Assembly: GCA_947168885.1 (NCBI GenBank)
Contig: CAMVNQ010000004.1
Coordinates: forward strand, 1-64,000
Direction of reading: 5' to 3'
DNA from: an uncultured Clostridia bacterium
GTDB taxonomy: Bacteria > Bacillota > Clostridia > Oscillospirales > Ruminococcaceae
DNA: 64,000 nucleotides
The notes beneath the pieces were generated by a model. It did not search any database. It saw nothing but the letters and a program-made list of their open reading frames with translations, and was not told the origin of the DNA. Position 1 is the first letter of the stretch. Each line of letters opens with the position of its first letter. The position numbers and the translations under genes are program-made. Below are positions 55,925 through 63,940 of the stretch, piece by piece.

Positions 55925-56131
55925 TTAAGCATTTCTGCTGAACATAACTGAGCGAGTACTTACGCTGACTTTTATCACACTGAAACCTTCACGCATAAGC
56001 TCACGTCTGCTGTCCATAAGTTCTGTGCAGGCATCAAGCCCACATATTCTCTTTATCTCATCAAAGGAAAGCATCTCGTTAGTTATACAGCTTTCCTTAA
56101 GATAGTTAGCAAGCCTTTGTATATTAGTCAT
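55925..56131 (-). CDS. small protein between fliB and the unknown gene
   Basis: The 68-residue product has helices around NIQRLANYLKES and FDEIKRICGLD that could form a small winged-helix-like domain. There is no good ribosome site, but the start lies only 8 nt after the fliB stop, so reinitiation is possible. Its 3' end carries a 16-bp sequence (55958-55973) identical to part of the iteron array at 52056-52071. Confidence 0.55.
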   Translation of the reverse strand: MTNIQRLANYLKESCITNEMLSFDEIKRICGLDACTELMDSRRELMREGFSVIKVSVSTRSVMFSRNA

Positions 56132-56138
56132 GTTACAA

Positions 56139-57326
56139 TTACTTTATTATCAGCGCAAGGTGCGCAGGAGTCGTGAGACCGATTGCCTTCATTTTATTTA
56201 CTACCTTACCCGCCGTATATTTATCATGTGACATACGACGGTTCAGGTGTGCTACAGCTTTGATGAAATCCTGCTCAATGTTTTCGCCTGCAAAGCCTAT
56301 TGCACTCGCAAAAACCTGTATAGCGGCAACACACGCCGTATAGTAGGCGAACATCTCAAAGAACGTGCCTTGCGTAAGGTTCAGATGATAGAACACATCA
56401 AGGAACATATTCTCCGCAATGTTACGCATTGCCCACTCGCGTCCTTCAAAAGCCTTGTCAAACTCCTTTTTGCCGCGCTCGTAATTTTCGGGGATAACGC
56501 GTTCACCGTCATGAAGCACGGAAATGCTGATTCCGGCTTCATCGGCACCGAAATAGCTTACCATAAGATTATTTACAATAACGAATTTAAGTTTAAGGTT
56601 CGGCTCTATCCCTTCTGCCGCACGCGCAGCGGAGCTTTGCGCCGCTTGTTTCCTGAATATCTGAATTAAATTATCTATTTCATTTATATTGTTGTTTTCC
56701 GCTGCGTCCGATATTTTCTTCGCAGCCATAGCCGCAAGTATCATCGACGCTTCGAGACTTCTGTTACCATGTAATATTTCAAGAAAAAAATCTGTTATCT
56801 GCAACCGTTTTTTCAGAAACGGCGATGATTCAACACGATCTTTCGTTTCGAACTTAACGAGGGTTTCACCGAGTTTTTCCTCTATGTTTCTTGTCATAAC
56901 AGATTCCGGTACGACCGCATTTTTATCATTGATAATTATACCGAGTACATGGGGACAGGAACTGCTTATTGAACGAAAAACGCATCCATCTTTAAGGAAG
57001 AAGGTTCTCGGATAACTTGTACATGTATTGCCAAGATACTCCTCGCCCAGTTCTTTTTGAATATCGCACAAACCGGTCTCGTTGTTATGAAAAGGACAAC
57101 GTCCGTATCTGTTCATTTTTATGAGCCAGCTTTTGCGATCCTCTTTATATTCAAAAAATTTTTCTACTTTTTTTCGGAGGTCGTTTGACATATCAGCCTT
57201 TTTTAGCTTTTCCACTTCTTTATCGTACCAATCGACATTCCAGCCGTCACAGCACGAAACAGGACAATCCCCGCCGATGCAGTGAAAGGAAGAATAATAT
57301 CGCGGCTGTCTGTAATAATAGTCCAT
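56139..57326 (-). CDS. fliB: flagellin lysine-N-methylase
   Basis: The 395-residue protein begins with CIGGDCPVSCCDGWNVDW and continues with CPFHNNETGLCDIQ and NTCTSYPR, the Cys cluster (likely an iron-sulfur centre) of the FliB family. FliB methylates surface Lys residues of flagellin. AGGGGGT precedes the ATG. It is directly downstream of the flagellin gene on minus, separated by a terminator hairpin, so its level may depend on read-through. Confidence 0.9.
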   Translation of the reverse strand: MDYYYRQPRYYSSFHCIGGDCPVSCCDGWNVDWYDKEVEKLKKADMSNDLRKKVEKFFEYKEDRKSWLIKMNRYGRCPFHNNETGLCDIQKELGEEYLGNTCTSYPRTFFLKDGCVFRSISSSCPHVLGIIINDKNAVVPESVMTRNIEEKLGETLVKFETKDRVESSPFLKKRLQITDFFLEILHGNRSLEASMILAAMAAKKISDAAENNNINEIDNLIQIFRKQAAQSSAARAAEGIEPNLKLKFVIVNNLMVSYFGADEAGISISVLHDGERVIPENYERGKKEFDKAFEGREWAMRNIAENMFLDVFYHLNLTQGTFFEMFAYYTACVAAIQVFASAIGFAGENIEQDFIKAVAHLNRRMSHDKYTAGKVVNKMKAIGLTTPAHLALIIK

Positions 57327-57347
57327 TTTGACCCCCTGTAAAATTCC

Positions 57348-57379
57348 AAAAACCGCCCCCGAAGTTTCCCGCGGGGGCG
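57348..57379 (-). terminator. flagellin terminator
   Basis: On minus CGCCCCCG pairs with CGGGGGCG, loop of 10, followed by GTTTTTGG. It lies about 95 nt after the flagellin stop and just before fliB. Confidence 0.85.
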
Positions 57380-57471
57380 ATCCAATTTGGTTTAGTTAGT
57401 AACTACGCAATGGGTTTAACCTTCAGCTTTAAGCTATTTTCCAATAGATCAGTCAAAGCAGCTTGAATGAA

Positions 57472-60105
57472 TTAACCGAGTAACTGGAGAACGCCCTGCG
57501 GCTGCTGGTTAGCCTGTGCAAGCATAGACTGAGAAGCCTGCTGGAGAATGTTGGACTTCGTGTACTTGATCATTTCTGCCGCCATATCGGTGTCTCTGAT
57601 CTGCGACTCGGAAGCCGTCATGTTCTCATTAGCTGTGTTCAGCGAGTTAACTGTGTGTTCAAGTCTGTTCTGAACCGCACCAAGCTTAGCTCTCTGTGTG
57701 GAAACAGCCTTGATAGCGTCATCTATCTTGTTGATAGCATCGTTCGCGTCGTCCTGCTTAGCAACGGAAATATCCTTGATGCCAAGTGCGCTGGAGCTCA
57801 TATCGTCAACGTTTACTGTGAGTCTCTGATCCTCAACACCGTTAGCGCCGATCTGGAATGTGAGTCCTTCGCCGCCTGTAGCAGTCTCTTCCTTACCAAC
57901 GCCGAAGCCCTTAGCCATTCTTGTAGCTGTTGCGTTTGCTTCGGAAACAGCTATGTCAAGCTTCATCTTAACATCACCGTCCGGCTTGTTGCTGTCGGAG
58001 ATGTTAACGCTGTAGTCGAGACCAGCCTTCTTCATGATCTTCTCGATGTCTTCGTTGCTGTACTCAACGCCTGTTGCAAGGTGAATTGTGTACTTTCCGT
58101 CCTTGTTGCCGGGTGTGTCATCGATAGAAGCTTCTACGCTTTCCTGACCTGCCTTGACGTCGGTAGCGATCTCGAATGTACGATCGTCAACGCCGTAGCT
58201 GTTCGATGTGAACTGGATCTGGTCGCCGTAGCCTGTTGTAGGAGCTGTTAGAACGCCTGCGTTTACCTTGCCTCTGGAATTAACGATAGCGTTAGCTTCA
58301 TTCCAGTGGAGAACCTTGTCTCTGGCGGTAGCATCAGTGCTAGTGCTGTTAAGCTCAGCATCTGTGGGCTTGTTTGTAAGTGCACCGTCAACAGCCCATG
58401 TCTTAGCCTCTTTAAAGATACCTGTTATCGTTGAAGCGGGATCCTGCTTATCGGTCTTATTATTATAATAAGTATCCTTATTAGAGGTCTGAGTTGCATA
58501 ACCAGTATTTGCTGTCCAAGTAGAAGCTGTTCCGTCACCTACGACCGCTCCCGCCCACTTAAGAGCCGCAGCAGTTTCAGCATCGGATACAGCGCTAGTG
58601 CCGCCTGTACCCAACTTAGTGAGATTGGTATTTAAAGTCTTAAGATCCTCATCACTAAGGTTCATTATAGCGTCGCCGATATTCTTTCCGTCAGCTTTCT
58701 GCATCTCGTCCCAGCTGTTGTAGCCAAGGAGTTCAGCAGTCTCGGAAGCTATCTGCTTAATTTTGTCTGTATCAGTTGTTGTAGCGCCCTTGAGTTTGCT
58801 GGAGCTGATATTTGTCAGAACATTACCAACCTTTGATGCGAGTTCATAAGCTTTATTGAAGTTTGGAGAAGTGTTTGCAAGAAGCGATATGGTCTTGCTC
58901 TCAGCTCTTTCGCCTGCAGAGGTCTTTGCAGTATAATCGCCGTTATTTGCGGAGTAAACGCCGTCCTTGAGCTTAAGGCTTATCTCTGCAACAACGCCGT
59001 CTGCCTTCTTGGTATCTGCTCCGGCGATGAGCTTGTCGATCTCGTCCTGTGTATAGGTCTTGCCTTCAACGAGATTGAGAGTAAGGGTCTTGCCCGCTTC
59101 GTCCCAAGCTGCACCTTCGCCGCCCTTTGTAGCTCCTGTTGTAACATTGATGCTTGCGCCCTGAACGTTGGAGGTAACTACCGAGCCACCGAAGCCTGCG
59201 GAAGCGTTGCCCATCTTATCAAGCATGTCAGCTATCTTCTCATAGTCGCCCTTTTCACCTGTTGCAGGATCGTAGGCAACTTTTTCACTGAATAAAGCGC
59301 TTCCATCAGCCTTCTTGATAGAAGTAAGTTCTCTGAACTGGTCGCCGCTGAGCTTAGATACTGCTTCAAGAACAGCAGCGTCTGTATCAGCCTTGTTTAC
59401 AGTACCGTCTTCGGCGTAAACCTGCTCAATACCGTATTTATCCTTTAAGGTTTTAAGAATAGCTGCATCTTCAGTGTTATCCTTGCTCAATGTAACTATA
59501 GCCTTGGACATAGTCTTATCAGTGTTTCCTGTGCCGTCAGCTATCGAACCCTTAACAGCAGTGTCTGTACCGGTTGAGCCGCCCTTCGCGATAAATGCAT
59601 CCTGCTCATCCTTGGTTATACCATCGTTAATAACGCCGTACTTTGCACCGTACTCTGTGTTGGAAGCGCCAACACCGGAGAGGGAACCGTCAAGGAGCTT
59701 CATCTCGTTGTACTCTGTGGACTGAGCGATTCTGTCAACTTCAGCCTTGAGAGCTTCAACTTCGTACTGGATCTGCTCACGGTCTTCGTCTGTGTAAGTA
59801 CCGTTAGCGGACTGAACTGCGAGCTCACGCATTCTCTGCATGATATCTTCAGTTTCCTGAAGGCCGCCTTCTGCCGTCTGGATAAGCGAGATAGCGTCGT
59901 TAGCGTTCGAGGAAGCCTGTGTAAGACCACGGATCTGGGATCTCATCTTTTCGGAGATCGCGAGACCTGCTGCGTTATCCGCTGCACGGTTGATGTTGTA
60001 ACCTGTGGAGAGCTTTTCGGTCTGCTTCTTGAGGCCTGCTACGTTCTTACGCATAGCCTCGTTTGCGTTCATTGCGCTAATGTTGTGCTGTACTACCATT
60101 CCCAT
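57472..60105 (-). CDS. flagellin, unusually long
   Basis: The 877-residue protein starts MGMVVQHNISAMNANE, with AAGGAGG seven nt before the ATG; longer starts lack a site. Conserved D0/D1 parts are N-terminal (1 to about 160, with IQRMRELAVQ-type TLR5 region as MQRMRELAVQ) and C-terminal (about 780-877, ending PQGVLQLLG). The central ~620 residues are Asn/Thr/Lys/Asp-rich and variable, with recurring KDG and EEIDKLI-like motifs (YTQDEIDKLI and YSNEDIEKIM), suggesting an internal duplication of the D2/D3 module. Typical flagellins have 270-500 residues. It would form the filament and present a thick outer shell, and is the probable FliB substrate. Confidence 0.93.
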   Translation of the reverse strand: MGMVVQHNISAMNANEAMRKNVAGLKKQTEKLSTGYNINRAADNAAGLAISEKMRSQIRGLTQASSNANDAISLIQTAEGGLQETEDIMQRMRELAVQSANGTYTDEDREQIQYEVEALKAEVDRIAQSTEYNEMKLLDGSLSGVGASNTEYGAKYGVINDGITKDEQDAFIAKGGSTGTDTAVKGSIADGTGNTDKTMSKAIVTLSKDNTEDAAILKTLKDKYGIEQVYAEDGTVNKADTDAAVLEAVSKLSGDQFRELTSIKKADGSALFSEKVAYDPATGEKGDYEKIADMLDKMGNASAGFGGSVVTSNVQGASINVTTGATKGGEGAAWDEAGKTLTLNLVEGKTYTQDEIDKLIAGADTKKADGVVAEISLKLKDGVYSANNGDYTAKTSAGERAESKTISLLANTSPNFNKAYELASKVGNVLTNISSSKLKGATTTDTDKIKQIASETAELLGYNSWDEMQKADGKNIGDAIMNLSDEDLKTLNTNLTKLGTGGTSAVSDAETAAALKWAGAVVGDGTASTWTANTGYATQTSNKDTYYNNKTDKQDPASTITGIFKEAKTWAVDGALTNKPTDAELNSTSTDATARDKVLHWNEANAIVNSRGKVNAGVLTAPTTGYGDQIQFTSNSYGVDDRTFEIATDVKAGQESVEASIDDTPGNKDGKYTIHLATGVEYSNEDIEKIMKKAGLDYSVNISDSNKPDGDVKMKLDIAVSEANATATRMAKGFGVGKEETATGGEGLTFQIGANGVEDQRLTVNVDDMSSSALGIKDISVAKQDDANDAINKIDDAIKAVSTQRAKLGAVQNRLEHTVNSLNTANENMTASESQIRDTDMAAEMIKYTKSNILQQASQSMLAQANQQPQGVLQLLG

Positions 60106-60195
60106 AATTGTTCCTCCTTGATTTTCCGAACAAATCTCTTGGGTGAGAAGTGCTCTACTCAACATAATTCCTTTACGTTGAGTCCATTGTGGTTT

Positions 60196-60476
60196 TTCGT
60201 ACTCTTTTAGTACGTTAGAGGAAAAAACAATGGAATAATTATGCAATGTGCACAATGAATAGCTCCTGCGCTTGTAGGAGTTTTACAATATTATGTAAAT
60301 TTGCAAAAAGGGGCTAAAGTTTTTCGGATTTCTGCCGATAAAATTTATGTAAGCGGCAAACAAAGGTGTACATTTACCGGAGCCTTTGTGAAGCGGGTGT
60401 AGCTGACCCGTGAGCCACAGACACCAAAACACAAATCACAGATCATTATTAAACATTCGTACTATTAGATTACGTT
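60196..60476. other. candidate invertible or excisable promoter segment
   Basis: Two 21-bp sites, 60196-60216 and 60456-60476, both begin TTCGTACT and end TACGTT. Each is an imperfect inverted repeat with a short spacer, as expected for tyrosine-recombinase core sites. Aligned directly they match at 17 of 21 positions; aligned as inverted copies, at 14 of 21. They bracket the SigD promoter and lie between flagellin and a tyrosine recombinase. Confidence 0.4.
60315..60341 (+). promoter_or_regulatory. SigD (sigma-28) promoter pointing away from flagellin
   Basis: TAAA (60315-60318), 15 bp, GCCGATAA (60334-60341) match the flagellar sigma-factor consensus TAAA-N15-GCCGATAT at all but the last base. 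It reads plus, while flagellin is on minus. On minus, the best candidate I find before flagellin is weak (five of eight positions in the -10 box). Confidence 0.8.
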
Positions 60477-60506
60477 TCGCACAGCCAAACGGGTTGTGTT
60501 TTTTTT
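60349..60506 (+). ncRNA. possible SigD-driven small RNA
   Basis: Transcription from the SigD promoter would start near 60349 and meet the terminator at 60480-60506, giving about 158 nt. It contains an AAAGG/CCTTT hairpin near 60365-60390 and CGGGT/ACCCG near 60395-60412. I see no ORF with a ribosome site. It could be a flagellar regulatory RNA or only the waste product of a promoter in the off position. Confidence 0.4.
60480..60506 (+). terminator. plus-strand terminator facing the SigD promoter
   Basis: CACAGCC / GGTTGTG (one G-T pair), loop AAACG, then eight T. It sits just outside the right 21-bp site. Confidence 0.85.
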
Positions 60507-60526
60507 ACGTCCAATTCCCACACAAC

Positions 60527-61678
60527 TTACGGACAATTTCTCACAAGCTTGCTCATTTCGGAGATAAGCGCACCGCGGTCAACATGAACATAATAATCGG
60601 CAGTAGTGCGGAAACTCACGTGACCTATGATCCTTTGCAGTCGTTCGGGCTGCATTCCCGCGGCTACGGACAATGACGCGAAGGTGTGACGGGTGCAGTG
60701 AGGAGTCAGGTGATTTTCGCTATGAAATATGACTGTGCCTTTATGATCAATTTCCGCATCGAGCATTCCGAGCTTTATAAGCGTCTCGTAGAACACTTTA
60801 GTGCGGAACGTATGCTCGGTCATGTTGAAAAGCCGTCCGTTCAGTGGTGCGTTTCTCACCCATTCCGCAACAAATTGCTGTATTTCGGGGATATTGGCAG
60901 GGAATGGGACTGTTCTGTTCCTGCCTGCGACTGTCTTGATGCCTCCAGTGATATATCCGCCGACTAGATCAACACTTTCCGTTTTAAGCGTGGTCATCTC
61001 TCCGATACGAAAACCCATATATATCATTACGAGGATAGCCTGTACGTTTCGGTCGTGTGTGTGTCGCCAAAGTATCGCTGTTTGTTCTGCCGTGAAGGTT
61101 TGTTTCTCAACTTTCTCTGTTTTAGGCAGTTGTACGAATTCAGCGTAGTTTTTATCGAGCAGGTCGTTTTCAATTGCAAAACGACAGAGCGCTTTCGCAA
61201 GAGTTCTAATCCCGCATGCTACACCGGTGCCGCCGTGCTCGTTGACAAGGTGTTGAAAATGTGCTATGCGGACTTCCGTCATCCGCATACTGGCTATCGG
61301 TGAGAAGTGCTTCCACAATGAACGGTAGCAGTCGGCGGTCTTTTTGCTGACTTGTCGGAAGTGCGCCGCCGACCACATTGAATAAATATCCCCGACCGTT
61401 GCGCTGAACAAGTCGGGGCGACCTTTATTCAGATAGTCAGTGAGTGCTTTCTCGGCACTTTCATGCGTCGGATATGATCCGAGGTATTTTCGCACTCCGC
61501 CATACGGCGACACCGGAGCCCGGACGATATATCGATTCTTATTCCTCAGATCTATACTAATGGTACCGGTGCCGTGATCTCGCTTGAAACGGATTGCGTC
61601 ACCGGACTGCTTTATACCGCAGAAGCAGCAGAATAATGCTTTATCTGTGATAGTATTCTGACATTTCGGACATAACAT
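60527..61678 (-). CDS. tyrosine recombinase/integrase with N-terminal zinc ribbon
   Basis: The 383-residue protein starts with a zinc ribbon (CPKCQNTI, then CCFCGIKQ). An AP2-like arm-binding region and a core-binding domain follow. The catalytic domain has all the residues: Arg in YMGFRIGEM, His and Arg in TPHCTRHTF, His in RIIGHVS, and Tyr in ADYYVH. I placed the start at ATG 61678, nine nt after AGGAG; two upstream in-frame ATGs (61687, 61759) are possible. It may mobilise the island that begins at the tRNA scar, or act on the sites beside flagellin. Confidence 0.92.
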   Translation of the reverse strand: MLCPKCQNTITDKALFCCFCGIKQSGDAIRFKRDHGTGTISIDLRNKNRYIVRAPVSPYGGVRKYLGSYPTHESAEKALTDYLNKGRPDLFSATVGDIYSMWSAAHFRQVSKKTADCYRSLWKHFSPIASMRMTEVRIAHFQHLVNEHGGTGVACGIRTLAKALCRFAIENDLLDKNYAEFVQLPKTEKVEKQTFTAEQTAILWRHTHDRNVQAILVMIYMGFRIGEMTTLKTESVDLVGGYITGGIKTVAGRNRTVPFPANIPEIQQFVAEWVRNAPLNGRLFNMTEHTFRTKVFYETLIKLGMLDAEIDHKGTVIFHSENHLTPHCTRHTFASLSVAAGMQPERLQRIIGHVSFRTTADYYVHVDRGALISEMSKLVRNCP

Positions 61679-61841
61679 AGTTGACATCTCCTGTTCGTTA
61701 TATATTGCGCGGCCACATATTAGACAACATACGAACAGTTTGTGATTATTTAATGCCATTTATTATAGTAGGGTTGAAATACATACTACATTATGATATA
61801 ATACCAATCATTACCATTCCTTAACAACTAAATATTCTGTC

Positions 61842-61876
61842 ATATACTGTTCGTTTGGTGTCACTAAACAGTATAT
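61842..61876. promoter_or_regulatory. inverted repeat between integrase and RHH gene
   Basis: A perfect 10-bp inverted repeat, ATATACTGTT / AACAGTATAT, with a 15-bp spacer. CTGTTCGTT occurs here, again at 61692, and inverted near 61731 within the integrase 5' region. It could be an operator or an arm-type binding site. A TTGACT -35-like box near 61939 may serve the RHH gene. Nothing else is evident in 61679-62007. Confidence 0.55.
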
Positions 61877-62007
61877 CATATACGCATTGTGGTGTCAAAT
61901 GCTGTCTAAGAGGATTGTTTTTAATCTATTTGAAATTTATTGACTGCATACAAATAAGTTGTATTGTGGTATCATATTGACAGAATATAGTTCAAGGAGA
62001 TGTAATA

Positions 62008-62199
62008 ATGGCAATATTAAAATCGCAATTCACATTAAGACTTAATCTTTCCGATCACGCTAAAATAAAAAAGATAGCAGAGGAAGAAAACCGATCTATC
62101 ACAAACATGATAGAAACGCTTGTCAAAAAAGAGATAAAGCGATACGAAGACGAGAACGGTGAGATCGAACTTACAGATGAAGATTTATCATCGCTGTAA
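62008..62199 (+). CDS. Arc-type ribbon-helix-helix protein
   Basis: The 63-residue protein has the Arc/MetJ layout: a short strand FTLRLNL, helix A (SDHAKIKKIAEEE), the turn NRSITN, and helix B (MIETLVKKEIKRYE). It is probably a DNA-binding dimer, a regulator or antitoxin-like protein. No toxin gene is adjacent. AAGGAG precedes the ATG. Confidence 0.85.
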   Translation: MAILKSQFTLRLNLSDHAKIKKIAEEENRSITNMIETLVKKEIKRYEDENGEIELTDEDLSSL

Positions 62200-62234
62200 T
62201 GTTCTTACCGATTTGTAGCACATTTATTATAAAT

Positions 62235-62275
62235 AATACCTTGCATATTTCAGAGGATATGCAAGGTATTTTTAT
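62235..62275. terminator. bidirectional terminator
   Basis: A perfect 14-bp stem AATACCTTGCATAT / ATATGCAAGGTATT, loop of 8, T-rich tails on both sides, between convergent genes. Confidence 0.92.
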
Positions 62276-63246
62276 TATCTCTTCTTTTTCCTCTTCTGCC
62301 CATGATGCTGCGCAGGCGGTCGGAATGAATTTGTGTTAGCTAAAGCCATCATCTTTTTCATTTCGGTGACCGATTCAACCAAACCGTCGGTACCCGTTGA
62401 CAGGATCTCAAGGTCGGATCTCGGCAGCTTCAGGAATATATCTTCGATAATATGCTCCTTTTCATACCATTCGTTCATTTCTGCTTCGGTCAGCTCGGGA
62501 CATTCGATTCCGGCTTCTCTGAAAACTGCGTCAAGTGCATCTTCAAAGTCGTTTACCACCAGCTCACCGGACTTGACTTTCTCTATTGCTTTAAGCATAC
62601 ACGAGGAGAGCATCTTGGATTCAGCCATTCTGTCAACAAATTTTTGGTTGACCGTGCTGGCATGATCATCGTAGATATTCCGGATTATTCTGTTGAACCT
62701 CTCGGAGATACGGAACCGCAGGAACTCGTCCTCATTGACTTGGGTCTCGTCTATGTATTTCATAGCGCTGTCGAAGCCTTCCGGTTTTTCCTCACCCTTG
62801 AACATAGTCTCAAATCCGGACTGCGTCATATTCAGCATATCGTTCATCATAGCAAGGTTAGGTGCAGCTACCCGCCGAACATAAATATCAATGGCATTTA
62901 TCATGTCAGTAAACTCGCGGTGCTCGATCAGTTCGCTCAGCAACAAGTTGTCCTGCTTATGCCGCATAAGAACCTCGACAGCGTTATCGGAGAGTCCCAA
63001 TTCCTTGAGTTCGATGTTCTTGGTGATACGACTCTCGGTGAAGCCGAGCAGATAGTCCGTCGGGACGTCGAAGAACTTCGCGAGCGTGACAATGCGGCTG
63101 TACCCGGTGTCGCGCGGAGAATCGTTCTCCAGTCCGTTGTACACCGATTCCGAGATCTGTGTCATCTCGCAAAGCTGTTTTGTGGTAAGCCCTCTCTCAA
63201 CGCGCAGATCTTTCAGCTTCTCTCCCATCGTGGTCTTAACTTCCAT
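62275..63246 (-). CDS. XRE-family regulator with long C-terminal domain
   Basis: The 323-residue protein has a helix-turn-helix at about 10-62 (RGLTTKQLCEMTQISESVYN core), then DVPTDYLLGFTE, and a long helical C-terminal region with an alpha-rich sensor-like pattern and a basic KRKKKR end. AAAGGAGG precedes the ATG at 63246. Elements of this type often carry such a regulator at one end. Its target is unknown. Confidence 0.85.
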   Translation of the reverse strand: MEVKTTMGEKLKDLRVERGLTTKQLCEMTQISESVYNGLENDSPRDTGYSRIVTLAKFFDVPTDYLLGFTESRITKNIELKELGLSDNAVEVLMRHKQDNLLLSELIEHREFTDMINAIDIYVRRVAAPNLAMMNDMLNMTQSGFETMFKGEEKPEGFDSAMKYIDETQVNEDEFLRFRISERFNRIIRNIYDDHASTVNQKFVDRMAESKMLSSCMLKAIEKVKSGELVVNDFEDALDAVFREAGIECPELTEAEMNEWYEKEHIIEDIFLKLPRSDLEILSTGTDGLVESVTEMKKMMALANTNSFRPPAQHHGQKRKKKR

Positions 63247-63556
63247 GTCGTAAACCTCCTTTTGGATTTTCTTTACACCCCCATTATAGCACATCAGACT
63301 TTCAAAATCTATATAACTGTACCCTATCCGGGACATTTCTGGAAAAATAATTCTGATTTTGCTTACCCTGTCTCCTTACTTGTATCTCATTCTATATATA
63401 GAATTTGTAACCCCGAAAAAGAAAAAAATTTTTTATATGGCATATACGGCACAGCCCTCATAAGTATGATATACTGATGTCAACGCCGGAAAAGCAGACC
63501 CTTGTATCCTTTTCACAAGGCGTTCGGAGCATAAAAACGAAAGGAGTTGTGCTGTT

Positions 63557-63622
63557 ATGATCATAATTGACGCGCCAAAATGCCGCAGTCCGACAGGACT
63601 GCCCGTATCTTATGCTGTCTGA
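63557..63622 (+). CDS. possible 21-residue leader peptide
   Basis: ATG at 63557 follows AAAGGAG by ten nt and opens a 21-codon frame, MIIIDAPKCRSPTGLPVSYAV. The frame contains a GCAGTCC/GGACTGC hairpin (63585-63602). The good ribosome site and the hairpin-rich RNA downstream suggest a regulatory upstream ORF. It shows no run of one amino acid. Confidence 0.45.
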   Translation: MIIIDAPKCRSPTGLPVSYAV

Positions 63623-63639
63623 TAACCTTTTACCCCCTT

Positions 63640-63940
63640 ATTCCGAAACCCGGCGTTCAGATGTCTGGCAGACTGCCACCCTGCCAACGATCTGAACAGA
63701 ACCTTGCCACAGAAATATGGGCGGGGTATCACGACAACCGCAGGCTACCGCCTGCAAAAAAGCGGAGGGTACAAAAAATATGTCGAAAAAAGTGGTGCAT
63801 TTTCTTAATATTTCTCATCATAGCAAGCAGGCAAAGAAGTGCATTCCCGGGACAGGGGTCCCGGTTTTTGCACTTGCTTTGCCGATGCGTGAGGCTCCGC
63901 CTGCGCGCTTTTCGATAAGGGAACCCTTCGCCCTTATCGT
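63640..63940 (+). promoter_or_regulatory. hairpin-rich leader with internal terminator before a gene beyond the window
   Basis: Hairpins: GTTCAGAT/ATCTGAAC (about 63655-63698), CCGGGAC/GTCCCGG followed by five T (63847-63869, terminator-like), and CGATAAGGG/CCCTTATCG (63913-63939). A strong GGGAGGAG at about 63985-63993 lies 6-7 nt from the window edge, so a start codon is expected just past 64000. Attenuation is possible. A frame from ATG 63780 stays open to the edge but contains the terminator and looks non-coding. Confidence 0.45.
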
